This document shows positions 1-8,909 of a stretch of DNA of 64,000 bases, one piece after another. The notes under the pieces were generated by a model. The model searched no databases. It had not been told where the DNA came from and was given only the letters and a program-made list of their open reading frames with translations. Within the stretch, counting starts at the first letter, position 1, and every line of letters begins with the position of its first letter. The stretch comes from Paraburkholderia sp. PGU19 (GTDB lineage: Bacteria; Pseudomonadota; Gammaproteobacteria; Burkholderiales; Burkholderiaceae). The stretch covers positions 3,800,671 through 3,864,670 of the forward strand of contig NZ_AP023179.1 of the NCBI RefSeq assembly GCF_013426915.1, read 5' to 3'. Made by a program: the position numbers and the translations under genes.

Positions 1-82
1 TCACCTGCGCCATCGCCGCACTTGCTCCGCACACGAGCGCCATCGCGATCGCGGTACGGACCCATTGTTTTGTCGTTTTCAT
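1..82 (-). CDS. Exported protein, N-terminus only (window edge)
   Basis: Only the first 27 codons lie in the window. They read as a Sec signal peptide: MKTTK at the start, a hydrophobic core rich in A, M and L, and an AMA-Q cleavage site. A GGAGA Shine-Dalgarno lies just upstream of the ATG at 82. It follows two ABC-type periplasmic binding proteins on the same strand, so a third binding protein is a reasonable guess, but nothing of the mature protein is visible. Confidence 0.6.
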   Translation of the reverse strand, partial: MKTTKQWVRTAIAMALVCGASAAMAQV

Positions 83-282
83 TGCTTGTCTCCAAACGCT
101 TTAAATGCGTGTCGTAATCCAGTAAGAACCGGGTAACTGAATCTAGTTATCGGGTATAAGCCTGCCAAGCATGGTTTTCCCTGCTCGTTGCAATTGCGTC
201 AAACCTCAAACGCAGGCTTTACCGCTTTAGTCGCCTCCCCTCGCCGTTGCACGGCTTTTTATTCAGACATCTCGCGTGCAAT

Positions 283-315
283 AAAAAAGACGCGTCAACT
301 GCTCGCGTCTTTTTT
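283..315 (-). terminator. Rho-independent terminator
   Basis: A perfect 12-bp inverted repeat (arms 283-294 and 304-315) has a 9-nt loop. The outer arms are A6 and T6, so it can work in both directions. It lies 30 bp past the stop of the minus-strand binding protein gene and separates it from the next minus-strand gene, which starts at 82. Confidence 0.8.
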
Positions 316-344
316 ATGAATTCGAGTTCGTTAATTCGCCTCGT

Positions 345-1511
345 TTAATCGGAAGCAAGCTTCCATTTGCCGTCGACGATTTGCACCATCACACGTGCAC
401 GCTGATCGAGACCCGCGTGATCGTTCGCGCTCATGCTGAAGATGCCGTGCGAGCCGGGCAAATCTTTGGTGTCTTCGAGCGCGGCGCGCAGTGCTTCACG
501 GAATTGCGGCGTACCGGGCTGACCCTTCTTCAACGCGATGGGAATGGCGTGCTGCAGAAGCAGGCCCGCGTCCCACGCGTGACCGCCGAACGTCGAGATC
601 GAGCCCGCACCATTAGCGCCTTCATACGCGTGCTTATACGCGAGCGAAGCCTTCTTCACCGGATTCGAATCGGGCAACTGATCCGCGACGAGCAGCGGGC
701 CAGCGGGCAGATACGTGCCTTCGCAATCCTTGCCGCACACGCGCAGGAAGTCGTTATTCGCGACGCCGTGCGTCTGATAGTACTTGCCCTTGAAGCCGCG
801 CTCGCGCAGCGTCTTCTCCGGCAATGCGGCCGGCGTCCCCGCGCCGGCGATCAGCACGGCATCCGGGTTCTGCGACATCATCTTGAGCACCTGGCCCGTC
901 ACGGACGCATCGTTGCGCGCGAAACGTTCATTCGCGACGACCTTGATCTTCTTCAGATCTGCCGCCTTGCTGAATTCCTTGAACCAGCTCTCACCGTACG
1001 CATCCGAAAAGCCGATGAACGCCACCGACTTCACGCCGTGGTTCGACATGTGTTGCGCAATCGCCGTCGCCATCAGAATGTCGTTCTGCGGCGTCTTGAA
1101 GACCCACGAGCGCTTCGCGTCCATTGGCTCGACGATCGATGCCGCCGCGGCCATCGAGATCATCGGCGTTTGCGTTTCGTTGGCGATGTCGATCATGGCC
1201 AGCGAGTTCGGCACGACCGTCGAGCCGATCAACGCGTCGACGTGATCTTCACTGGTGAGCTTGCGTGCGTTCTTGACGGCCTGCGTCGAGTCGGTTGCAT
1301 CGTCGAGCACGATGTAGTCGATTTTCTGGCCCGCGATTTCCTTCGGCAGAAGCGCGCTGGTGTTCTTCTCCGGAATGCCGAGCGAGGCTGCGGGCCCCGT
1401 CGCCGATACCGTCATGCCGATTTTCACGTCCGCGAATGCCGCGCCGCTATTTGTTGCGCACACGCCTGCCGCGACGAGTGTCGCGCTGATCCACCGCAAT
1501 GCCGACTTCAT
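345..1511 (-). CDS. ABC transporter periplasmic substrate-binding protein (branched-chain amino acid type)
   Basis: 388 residues. A signal peptide covers about residues 1-27, with cleavage after GAAFA and before DVKIG. The rest has the two-lobed Peripla_BP_6 pattern of the LivJ/LivK group: DVKIGMTVSATGPAASLG at the mature N-terminus, then VDALIGSTVVPNS, then SVAFIGFSDAYGESW. The start has a GAGGAGCGGA Shine-Dalgarno. It lies downstream of the liv operon on the same strand but is separated by a strong terminator at 1743-1777, so it probably has its own promoter in 1520-1740. It may feed an alternative ligand to the same LivHMGF permease; the ligand cannot be read from sequence. Confidence 0.88.
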   Translation of the reverse strand: MKSALRWISATLVAAGVCATNSGAAFADVKIGMTVSATGPAASLGIPEKNTSALLPKEIAGQKIDYIVLDDATDSTQAVKNARKLTSEDHVDALIGSTVVPNSLAMIDIANETQTPMISMAAAASIVEPMDAKRSWVFKTPQNDILMATAIAQHMSNHGVKSVAFIGFSDAYGESWFKEFSKAADLKKIKVVANERFARNDASVTGQVLKMMSQNPDAVLIAGAGTPAALPEKTLRERGFKGKYYQTHGVANNDFLRVCGKDCEGTYLPAGPLLVADQLPDSNPVKKASLAYKHAYEGANGAGSISTFGGHAWDAGLLLQHAIPIALKKGQPGTPQFREALRAALEDTKDLPGSHGIFSMSANDHAGLDQRARVMVQIVDGKWKLASD

Positions 1512-1742
1512 TCCGCTCCTCTACGCCCCGATGTTCGAATGGATTCGAATGTCCCAAAGGCCGACCCGATGGTCGGTGAATGGCGAGTGTAGCGGACGCA
1601 TACCACAGGCGGCAAGCGGTTTGAAGGCTTTGAATCTTTGGGGAAAACCGCCGGGCGCAGCGAGCGAGAAAAGACCAGAATTACAATGCCGCGCGACGTA
1701 GAAAGGCGCGCTGAGGAAGATGAGTTTCGAACGGAAAAAGTA

Positions 1743-1777
1743 AAAAGCGCTGTTGGATTTCGTCCAACAGCGCTTTT
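1743..1777 (-). terminator. Strong bidirectional terminator after the liv operon
   Basis: A perfect 15-bp inverted repeat (1743-1757 and 1763-1777) has a TTTCG loop and A/T runs on both sides. It lies about 230 bp past the livM stop and upstream of the next binding-protein gene, so it should insulate the two transcription units. The remaining 1778-2005 stretch shows no convincing gene. Confidence 0.8.
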
Positions 1778-2005
1778 GTATGGGCACTTATGCGCCTCAT
1801 GTCTCCTCGTTCTCCACCTGCAAAATTCGGTGCATCAGAACTGTGTGAAGATTAAACGGGGGACGCTTCACGAGCAACTAGCATTTACCCTAGTGGTGCA
1901 GCGCCGCACAAAAATGGGGCGCATTCTTGTAGTTTCGCTCCATGTTCGCGTCATTTCGCAGCGGCTAGCCGTTACTTCGGATCGCAAACTACTTTCCTGG
2001 TCCAC

Positions 2006-2980
2006 TCAGGCGCGCAACGGTTTGACCCGCTGCACGATCTCGCCGACTATACCGCGCCGGAACGCCAGCACGCACGCGATGAAAATAAGGCCCGTGACGA
2101 TCGTCGCCGACTCGCCGAGTGATCGGAACCACTCGACACCCGTCACCGACGCCAGCCCGCTGCCGATATCGCCAAGCCGGTCTTCCAGCGCGACGATCAA
2201 GGCGGCGCCGAGCAACGGCCCGAACAGCGTGCCCATGCCGCCCACCAGCGTCATCAACACGACGAGGCCCGACATCGTCCAGTACGCGTCGCCGAGCGTT
2301 TCGAAGCCCAGCACGACTACCTTGAGCGAGCCGGCCAGACCCGCAAGCCCCGCCGACAGAATGAACGCCAACAGCTTGAAGCGGTTCGTATCATAGCCGA
2401 GCGAGATCGCGCGGGGCTCGTTCTCCTTGATCGCGATCAGCACCTGCCCGAACGGCGAATGCACGATACGCACGATCAGCAGGAACGCGAGCACCATCAC
2501 GGCCAGCACGACGATGTACAGCGTCAGGTCTGAAGACAGGCTCAACGCGCCAAACAGCTTGCCGCGCGGCACGCCTTGCAGGCCATCTTCGCCATGCGTG
2601 AACGGCGCCTGCAGGAACACGAAGTAGACCATCTGCGCGAGCGCGAGCGTCACCATCGCGAAGTAGATGCCCTGCCGGCGAATCGCGAACATACCGACGA
2701 CAAAGCCCAGCAGCGTCGCCGCCACCACGCCCGCTACCACGCCGAGTTCGGGCGACACGCCGAGCGTCTGGATCGTATAACCGGTGACATAGCCAGCCGA
2801 TGCAAGAAACATCGCGTGTCCGAACGACAGCAGGCCCGTATAACCGATCAGCAGATTGAACGCGGCCGCGAACAGCGCAAAGCACAAGACCTTCATCACA
2901 AACACGGGGTACGCGCCGACAAACGGCGCAACGATGAGCGCGATCAGCAGCAGAACGTAGAGCGCTTTTCTCTGCATCAT
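2006..2980 (-). CDS. livM: Branched-chain amino acid ABC transporter permease LivM
   Basis: 324 residues from the ATG at 2980. It is a very hydrophobic inner-membrane protein with about eight to ten membrane segments. It has the BPD_transp_2 fold and the LivM signature NLLIGYTGLLSFGHA near residue 45. The cytoplasmic EAA-like region is AIKENEPRAISLGYD, where the ATPase docks. Its start overlaps the livH stop by 4 bp (ATGA), which points to translational coupling; a second ATG follows immediately at 2977. It is the last gene of the livG-F-binding protein-H-M operon. A longer upstream open frame exists but runs antisense-like through livH and is not used. Confidence 0.93.
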   Translation of the reverse strand: MMQRKALYVLLLIALIVAPFVGAYPVFVMKVLCFALFAAAFNLLIGYTGLLSFGHAMFLASAGYVTGYTIQTLGVSPELGVVAGVVAATLLGFVVGMFAIRRQGIYFAMVTLALAQMVYFVFLQAPFTHGEDGLQGVPRGKLFGALSLSSDLTLYIVVLAVMVLAFLLIVRIVHSPFGQVLIAIKENEPRAISLGYDTNRFKLLAFILSAGLAGLAGSLKVVVLGFETLGDAYWTMSGLVVLMTLVGGMGTLFGPLLGAALIVALEDRLGDIGSGLASVTGVEWFRSLGESATIVTGLIFIACVLAFRRGIVGEIVQRVKPLRA

Positions 2981-3861
2981 TTTTCCTTGCCGAAGAGACC
3001 TGCCGGACGCACTAGCAACACGAGCGCCATGATCACGAAGACCACGGTCGCCGACGCTTCCGGATAGAACACGCGAGTGAACCCTTCGATCACGCCCAGC
3101 AACAGGCCCGTTAGAATCGAACCCATGATCGAGCCCATGCCGCCAATCACGACGACCGCGAACACCGTGATGATCATCGGCTGGCCCATCAGCGGCGAAA
3201 CCTGGATCACGGGCGCCGCGAGCACGCCGGCGAACGCGGCCAGCGCGACACCGAAGCCGTACGTGAGCGTGACCATCATCGGTACGTTCACGCCGAATGC
3301 CTCGACGAGCTTCGGGTTCTCCGTGCCCGCGCGCAGATACGCGCCAAGGCGCGTCTTCTCGATCACGAACCACGTCGCGAAGCACACGATCAGCGACGCG
3401 ACGACCACCCACGCGCGATAGTTCGGCAGGAACATGAAGCCGAGATTGGTTGCGCCCGCAAGCGCCGACGGCACGTCATAGGGTTGCCCCGACGAACCGT
3501 AGATCGAATGGAACACGCCTTCGACGACGAGCGTGAGCCCGAACGTGAGCAACAGGCCGTAGAGGTGGTCGAGCTTATATAGCCAGCGCAGCATCGAACG
3601 TTCGATCACGATGCCGAACAGGCCGACGAGTACGGGCGCGAGCACGAGCATCACCCAGTACGGCAGACTGAAATACGACAGGCCCATCCACGTGAGCATC
3701 GCACCCAGCATGAACAACGCACCGTGGGCGAAGTTGATCACGTTGAGCAGACCGAAGATCACCGCCAGCCCCAGACTCAGGATCGCGTAGAACGAACCGT
3801 TCACAAGACCGAGCAGCAACTGGCTGAGCATCGCCGGTAGCGGAATGCCAAAGATTTCCAT
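2977..3861 (-). CDS. livH: Branched-chain amino acid ABC transporter permease LivH
   Basis: 294 residues from the ATG at 3861. A GTG 12 codons upstream (3897) is possible but less likely. It is an integral membrane permease of the LivH type, with LGLAVIFGLLNVINFAHGA near residue 30 and a cytoplasmic RAGTENPKLVEAFGVN loop that contacts the ATPases. It pairs with LivM to form the channel of the importer. The start of livM overlaps its stop. Confidence 0.93.
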   Translation of the reverse strand: MEIFGIPLPAMLSQLLLGLVNGSFYAILSLGLAVIFGLLNVINFAHGALFMLGAMLTWMGLSYFSLPYWVMLVLAPVLVGLFGIVIERSMLRWLYKLDHLYGLLLTFGLTLVVEGVFHSIYGSSGQPYDVPSALAGATNLGFMFLPNYRAWVVVASLIVCFATWFVIEKTRLGAYLRAGTENPKLVEAFGVNVPMMVTLTYGFGVALAAFAGVLAAPVIQVSPLMGQPMIITVFAVVVIGGMGSIMGSILTGLLLGVIEGFTRVFYPEASATVVFVIMALVLLVRPAGLFGKEK

Positions 3862-3953
3862 TGAATCCGCCGTCAGAATAGTATCGACGCAGTTCACTCA
3901 CGAGACACAACGGGCGGCGCTGCGCCGCCCGTTACATCCCCGCTGCGAACCGC

Positions 3954-5171
3954 TTACTTCCAGAGCGCGCAGCGCGACTCCGCTTTCGTTCCGAACGCCT
4001 GATCGCCAGGAATCGTTGCGGTGATCTTGTAGTAATCCCACGGCTCTTTCGACTCCGACGGCTTCTTCACTTCCATCAGGTACATGTCGTGGATCATGCT
4101 GCCGTCCTGACGGATGTACCCCTTCGCGAAGAAATCGTCGATCTTCGTCTTGTGCAGTTGATCCATCACCTTGTCGCTGTCGGTCGTACCAGCTGCCTGC
4201 ACGGCCTTCAGATAGGTCGTGACGGCCGAATAGTCCGCTGCCTGCAGACTGGTCGGCATCTTCTTCATCTTGTCGAAGTAGCGCTGCGCCCACTTGCGGG
4301 TATTGGCGTCCTTGTTCCAATACCAGCTATCGGTCGCGACCAGACCTTGCGTCGTTTCAAGTCCGAGGCTGTGGATATCGGTCAGAAAGATCAGCAGCGC
4401 GGCGATCTTCATCGACTTTGTCACGCCGAATTCCTTGGCGGCCTTGATCGCGTTGATCGTGTCGCCGCCAGCGTTCGCGAGACCCAGCACCTGCGCCTTC
4501 GATCCTTGTGCCTGCAACAGGAACGACGAGAAATCCGATGCCGACAACGGATGACGCACCGTGCCGAGCACCTGTCCGCCATTCGCCTTGACCACGTCCG
4601 ACGTGTTCTTTTCGAGCGCCTTGCCGAACGCGTAGTCCGCCGTCAGAAAGTACCAGGTCTTGCCGCCCTGCTTCGTAACGGCCGAACCCGTGCCTTTTGC
4701 GAGCGCCATCGTGTCGTACGCGTAGTGAACCGTGTACGGCGTGCATTGCTCGTTGGTCAGGTTGTCCGCGCCCGCGCCGATGTTGATGTACGGAACCTTC
4801 TTTTCGCCCGCGACCTGATTGGTCGACAGCGCAGTGGCCGAGTTGGTGCCGCCAATGATCACGTTGACGCCGTCGCGGTCGATCCATTCACGCGCACGCG
4901 AAGCAGCAATATCAGCCTTGTTCTGGTGATCGGCGTAGACCAGTTCGACCGGCTTGCCATTGACCTTGCCGCCGAAATCGGCAATCGCCATGCGGATCGC
5001 CTCGAGGCCACCCTGGCCATCGATATCCGCATACAGACCGGACAGATCGGTGATGTAGCCAATCTTGACGGTCGCGCCATCGGCAGCCTGCGCGTTACCC
5101 GCAGCGAACATCGTGCCCGCGGCGGCCGCAAAGCAGACTGCTGACAGCCTGGCGAAGTTCTTCAGTTTCAT
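3954..5171 (-). CDS. ABC transporter substrate-binding protein of the liv operon
   Basis: 405 residues. The signal peptide ends at GNAQAA, about residue 30. The mature protein begins DGATVKIGYITDLSGLYAD and follows the Peripla_BP_6 fold, with VNVIIGGTNSATALS and WYFLTADYAFGKALE motifs. The ATG at 5171 has an AGGAGA Shine-Dalgarno. It sits inside the operon between livF and livH, so it is the natural partner of this permease. A C-terminal cysteine (SRCALWK) could pair with the cysteine in NEQCTPY. The exact ligand, branched-chain or another amide, is unknown. Confidence 0.9.
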   Translation of the reverse strand: MKLKNFARLSAVCFAAAAGTMFAAGNAQAADGATVKIGYITDLSGLYADIDGQGGLEAIRMAIADFGGKVNGKPVELVYADHQNKADIAASRAREWIDRDGVNVIIGGTNSATALSTNQVAGEKKVPYINIGAGADNLTNEQCTPYTVHYAYDTMALAKGTGSAVTKQGGKTWYFLTADYAFGKALEKNTSDVVKANGGQVLGTVRHPLSASDFSSFLLQAQGSKAQVLGLANAGGDTINAIKAAKEFGVTKSMKIAALLIFLTDIHSLGLETTQGLVATDSWYWNKDANTRKWAQRYFDKMKKMPTSLQAADYSAVTTYLKAVQAAGTTDSDKVMDQLHKTKIDDFFAKGYIRQDGSMIHDMYLMEVKKPSESKEPWDYYKITATIPGDQAFGTKAESRCALWK

Positions 5172-5279
5172 GCGTGTCTCCTGTTTTCCATGCTTGTGGT
5201 TATCAGAGGCATCTGGGTATGTCGTGCGTCGCAGTTCCCATGACGACCCCGATTTCTGATCGGGATGCGTCCACCCCAC

Positions 5280-6035
5280 TTAGACGCCGAGCAAATCGTG
5301 CAGCACCGGCATTTTGCTTTCGAGTTCCTTTGCACCGAAATGCTCGACGATGCGTCCATGCTCCATCACATAGAAGCGATCGGCGAGCGGCGCGGCAAAG
5401 CGGAAGTTCTGTTCGACCATCACGATCGTGTAGCCGCGCGCCTTCAGCGTCACGATCATGCGCGCGAGCGCCTGCACGATCACGGGGGCAAGGCCTTCGG
5501 AGATTTCATCGAGCAGCAGCAGGTTCGCGCCCGTGCGCAGGATGCGCGCGACGGCCAGCATCTGTTGCTCGCCGCCCGACAGACGCGTGCCCTGGCTCAT
5601 GCGCCGTTCCTGGAGATTGGGAAACATCTGGTAGATCTCGTCGATCGACATCATCAACGACTTGTCGCCGACGGGTGGCGGCAGCATCAGATTCTCTTCG
5701 CACGACAGGCTGGAAAAGATGCCGCGCTCTTCCGGGCAATAACCGACGCCGCAATGCGCGATGCGGTGCGTCGCCATCGAAATCGTCTCGCGTCCACCGA
5801 CGCGGATCGATCCCGTGCGCCGGCCCGTCAGGCCCATGATCGCGCGCAGCGTCGTGGTGCGGCCCGCGCCATTGCGGCCGAGCAGCGTGACGACTTCGCC
5901 ACGGCTGACGGTCAGATCGACGCCATGCAGGATGTGCGATTCGCCGTACCACGCCTGCAGCCCCGCGATTTCCAACGCCGGCTCGCCGCTCACCACACTG
6001 ACCGATGCGTCTTCCTGTTCGCTCACTGTGCTCAT
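5280..6035 (-). CDS. livF: Branched-chain amino acid ABC transporter ATP-binding protein LivF
   Basis: 251 residues. It is an ABC ATPase with P-loop GRNGAGRTT (residues 53-61), signature LSGGEQQ (152-158) and Walker B LLLLDE (172-177). The P-loop lysine that normally binds the ATP phosphates is arginine here (codon CGC at 5859-5861). The rest of the protein is intact, so this is probably a subfamily trait rather than decay. The start overlaps the livG stop by 4 bp. There is an N-terminal extension of about 20 residues before LEIAGL. Confidence 0.93.
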   Translation of the reverse strand: MSTVSEQEDASVSVVSGEPALEIAGLQAWYGESHILHGVDLTVSRGEVVTLLGRNGAGRTTTLRAIMGLTGRRTGSIRVGGRETISMATHRIAHCGVGYCPEERGIFSSLSCEENLMLPPPVGDKSLMMSIDEIYQMFPNLQERRMSQGTRLSGGEQQMLAVARILRTGANLLLLDEISEGLAPVIVQALARMIVTLKARGYTIVMVEQNFRFAAPLADRFYVMEHGRIVEHFGAKELESKMPVLHDLLGV

Positions 6036-6811
6036 GCATGCGCTCCGGCAAGCGCCGCGTCCGCACTGCCCATATAGGCCTGCATAACGAGCGGGTTCTT
6101 CGAGACTTCCGCGTACGTGCCCTCGGCGAGCACCTCGCCGCGTTGCAGGACGGTAATCGTGTCGGAGATGCCGGCTATCACATTCATGTTGTGTTCGACC
6201 ATCAGGATCGTGCGACCCGCCGATACTTTTTTGATCAGCGCGGTCACGCGGTCAACGTCTTCATGTCCCATGCCTTGCGTCGGTTCGTCGAGCAGCATCA
6301 GTTCCGGTTCCATGCCGAGCGTCGTGGCGATTTCGAGCGCGCGTTTGCGCCCATATGACAGTTCGACGGCGGGCACATCGGCGAAATCGGTCAAGCCTAC
6401 TTGCGTGAGCAGATCGATCGCGCGGTCGTCGAGTTGACGCAACGTGCGCTCGCTTCTCCAGAAATGAAATGCCGAGCCGAGCTGACGTTGCAGACCCACG
6501 CGTACGTTCTGCAATGCCGTCAAATGCGGAAATACAGCGGAAATCTGAAAGGAGCGGATGATGCCGCGACGCGCGACCTGCGCAGGACGTTCGCCCGTGA
6601 TGTCGATGCCGTCAAAGACGATCTGACCCGCAGTGGGCACGAGAAATTTGGTGAGCAGATTGAAGCAGGTAGTCTTGCCTGCGCCGTTAGGCCCGATGAG
6701 CGCATGGATCGAACCGCGCTTCACGCGCAGGTTCACACCGTTGACTGCGGTAAAACCCTTGAACTCACGAGTGAGCCCGCGCGTTTCGAGTATCGTATCG
6801 CCGAGAATCAT
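6032..6811 (-). CDS. livG: Branched-chain amino acid ABC transporter ATP-binding protein LivG
   Basis: 259 residues from the ATG at 6811, which has a GGAAGGGAAC Shine-Dalgarno; an ATG four codons upstream (6823) is the alternative. The P-loop GPNGAGKTT (40-48) keeps its lysine. The signature is LSYGRKR (151-157), the LivG form of LSGGQ, and Walker B is LMLLDE (171-176). It is the first gene of the operon and heterodimerises with LivF to power uptake through LivHM. The promoter should lie within 6812-7055. Confidence 0.93.
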   Translation of the reverse strand: MILGDTILETRGLTREFKGFTAVNGVNLRVKRGSIHALIGPNGAGKTTCFNLLTKFLVPTAGQIVFDGIDITGERPAQVARRGIIRSFQISAVFPHLTALQNVRVGLQRQLGSAFHFWRSERTLRQLDDRAIDLLTQVGLTDFADVPAVELSYGRKRALEIATTLGMEPELMLLDEPTQGMGHEDVDRVTALIKKVSAGRTILMVEHNMNVIAGISDTITVLQRGEVLAEGTYAEVSKNPLVMQAYMGSADAALAGAHA

Positions 6812-6974
6812 GTTCCCTTCCATGCGAAGTAAGGCGAAGCATTACCGCGTTTTATTCCGCGCTGAAACGGCGCGACTGTTATTGGCGATGACACCCCCGT
6901 GCCAATCGTGGCGTGGTGCACCAATGCGGACGGTAATCCATGCCGCACCACGCAGCATGGGTGCCATTGTCGCG

Positions 6975-6998
6975 CCAATGATGCAGCGCAATCATTGG
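6975..6998. repeat. Perfect inverted repeat upstream of livG
   Basis: Arms CCAATGAT (6975-6982) and ATCATTGG (6991-6998) are separated by 8 nt. It lies about 165 bp before the livG start and 58 bp past the end of the GMC oxidoreductase gene. It could be a dimeric operator for the liv operon or a hairpin in the 3' end of the GMC transcript; no U-tract follows. Several more CCAAT/ATTGG pentamers lie in 6880-6930. Confidence 0.45.
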
Positions 6999-7055
6999 GA
7001 TTTGCACTTAGTGTTTAATGCGACCTTCGTGCCGCAAAACGTTAAACGTTGCGTG

Positions 7056-8750
7056 TCATGCAACGGACATTGGTGAAGCGGTGTTGGTTTCGACGGTGTG
7101 ACTGTCTCTTCGCGCACGACGGTCGGCGCGAATCATGTCGCTCGCGCGTTCCGCGATCATCAGTGTCGGCGAGTTCGTGTTGCCTGAGGTAATGGTGGGC
7201 ATCACCGATGCATCGACCACGCGCAGCCCTTCGACACCGAACACCCGCAAGCGGCTATCGACGACAGCGCCGGGATCATTCGATGTGCCCATCCGGCATG
7301 TGCCGACGGGATGGAAGATGGTTGTACCGACTTGACCCGCCGCGGTCTGCAATTCTTCCTCGGTCTGAAACTGGATGCCGGGCAAGATCTCTTCGGGCCG
7401 ATAGGGTTTCAAAGCAGGCGCGGCCGCAATGCGCCGCGTGAGACGCAACGCATTCGCAGCGACGTGACGGTCGTAATCCGTCGACAGATAGTTCGGCGCA
7501 ATCAGCGGCGCGGTGTGCGGATCGCGTGACTCGATATGCACACTGCCGCGCGAAGTCGGACGCAAATGGCAGACCGATGCCGTGAACGCGTTGAAGCGAT
7601 GCAAGGGTTCACCGAACTTCTCGAGTGACAGCGGCTGCACGTGGTACTCGAGATCGGAACGCGTCAACGATCCGTCATTCACATCGGACTTCGCGAACGC
7701 GCCGAGTTGCGACGGCGACATCGACATCGGCCCGCTTTGCGTCAACAAATACTGCAGGCCGATCATCATCTTGCCCCACCAATGCGCGGAGGCCGTATTC
7801 AATGTGCGCACGCCGTGCACCTTATACGCCATGCGCAACTGCAAATGATCCTGAAGATTTTCGCCGACGCCGCGCAGATCGTTCACGACGTCGATGCCGA
7901 GATTCTGCAGACGCGCGCCATTTCCGATACCAGACAATTCGAGTAATTGCGGCGAGTTCACTGCGCCCGAACTCATGATGACTTCGATGCGCGCCTTCGC
8001 GATGTACTCGACATTGTCGCCACGATATTCGACACCGACGCAGCGCTTGCCTTCAAATACGACGCGCTGCGTGTGCGCGCCCGTGATGATGGTGAGATTC
8101 GGCCGCTGCATCGCTGGCCGCAAAAACGCCTTCGATGCATTCCAGCGAATGCCGCGCTTCTGATTCACATCGAAATAGCCGACGCCCGTGTTGTCGCCGC
8201 GATTGAAATCGTCGGTGGCGGGAATGCCTGCTTCCTGCGCGGCTTCGGCGAACTTCTCCAGAATCTTCCATTTGAGGCGCTGCTTTTCAACGCGCCATTG
8301 ACCGCCGGCGCCGTGGAATTCATTCGCGCCGGCATGGTGGTCTTCGCTACGCTTGAAGATGGGCAGCACAGCATCCCACGACCACGACGAATCGCCCGTT
8401 ACACGCGCCCATTCGTCGTAGTCTTCGCGCTGGCCGCGCATGTAGATCATGCCGTTGATCGACGAGCAACCGCCCAGTACACGACCGCGCGGATACGACA
8501 ACGCACGTCCGTTGAGTCCGGGTTCTGCCTGTGTTTTATAAAGCCAATCGGTGCGCGGATTGCCAATGCAATAGAGGTAACCGACGGGCACATGAATCCA
8601 GTGGTAATCGTCCTTGCCGCCCGCTTCGAGCAGCAGCACGGTGACGTCGGGATCTTCGGTCAGGCGATTCGCAAGCACACAACCCGCCGTGCCCGCACCA
8701 ATGACGATGTAGTCGAATTCGCCTTCGAGTTTTCTTGCTGTCGTGCTCAC
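7056..8750 (-). CDS. GMC family FAD-dependent oxidoreductase (choline dehydrogenase-like)
   Basis: 564 residues from the GTG at 8750, preceded by AGGAGACAAGG; this is preferred over a start 10 codons upstream. The FAD-binding motif GAGTAG is at residues 18-23. PRGRVLGGCSSINGM is the first GMC signature, SSGAVNSPQLLELSGIG the second, and FHPVGTCRMG with SGNTNSPT supplies the active-site His and Asn. The family oxidises primary alcohols to aldehydes with electrons passing to quinone or oxygen. It is close to BetA in pattern, but no betaine genes are nearby. It lies downstream of mmsA on the same strand, so an alcohol-to-acyl-CoA route is possible. Confidence 0.85.
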   Translation of the reverse strand: MSTTARKLEGEFDYIVIGAGTAGCVLANRLTEDPDVTVLLLEAGGKDDYHWIHVPVGYLYCIGNPRTDWLYKTQAEPGLNGRALSYPRGRVLGGCSSINGMIYMRGQREDYDEWARVTGDSSWSWDAVLPIFKRSEDHHAGANEFHGAGGQWRVEKQRLKWKILEKFAEAAQEAGIPATDDFNRGDNTGVGYFDVNQKRGIRWNASKAFLRPAMQRPNLTIITGAHTQRVVFEGKRCVGVEYRGDNVEYIAKARIEVIMSSGAVNSPQLLELSGIGNGARLQNLGIDVVNDLRGVGENLQDHLQLRMAYKVHGVRTLNTASAHWWGKMMIGLQYLLTQSGPMSMSPSQLGAFAKSDVNDGSLTRSDLEYHVQPLSLEKFGEPLHRFNAFTASVCHLRPTSRGSVHIESRDPHTAPLIAPNYLSTDYDRHVAANALRLTRRIAAAPALKPYRPEEILPGIQFQTEEELQTAAGQVGTTIFHPVGTCRMGTSNDPGAVVDSRLRVFGVEGLRVVDASVMPTITSGNTNSPTLMIAERASDMIRADRRARRDSHTVETNTASPMSVA

Positions 8751-8909
8751 CCTTGTCTCCTTCGCATGGCCACGTTGCATGGCATCTGATTGCGCTTTGG
8801 GCGTTTGTCTCGCTACTGCTTTTTGTTTATCAACACCACACGCGCGATGCGCACGGCACTGCGCTAATGAAAGCGCAATGCCGTGGCCATTCCAATCTGC
8901 TGATTCGCG

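Noticed and set aside
1797..1820. CTCCTCG/TCTCCACC stretch as a second anti-Shine-Dalgarno RNA
   Set aside because: No promoter or terminator frames it on the plus strand, unlike the candidate at 52.96 kb.
2981..3412. N-terminal extension of the LivM frame
   Set aside because: It overlaps livH in another frame; the ATGA overlap gives a normal-length LivM.
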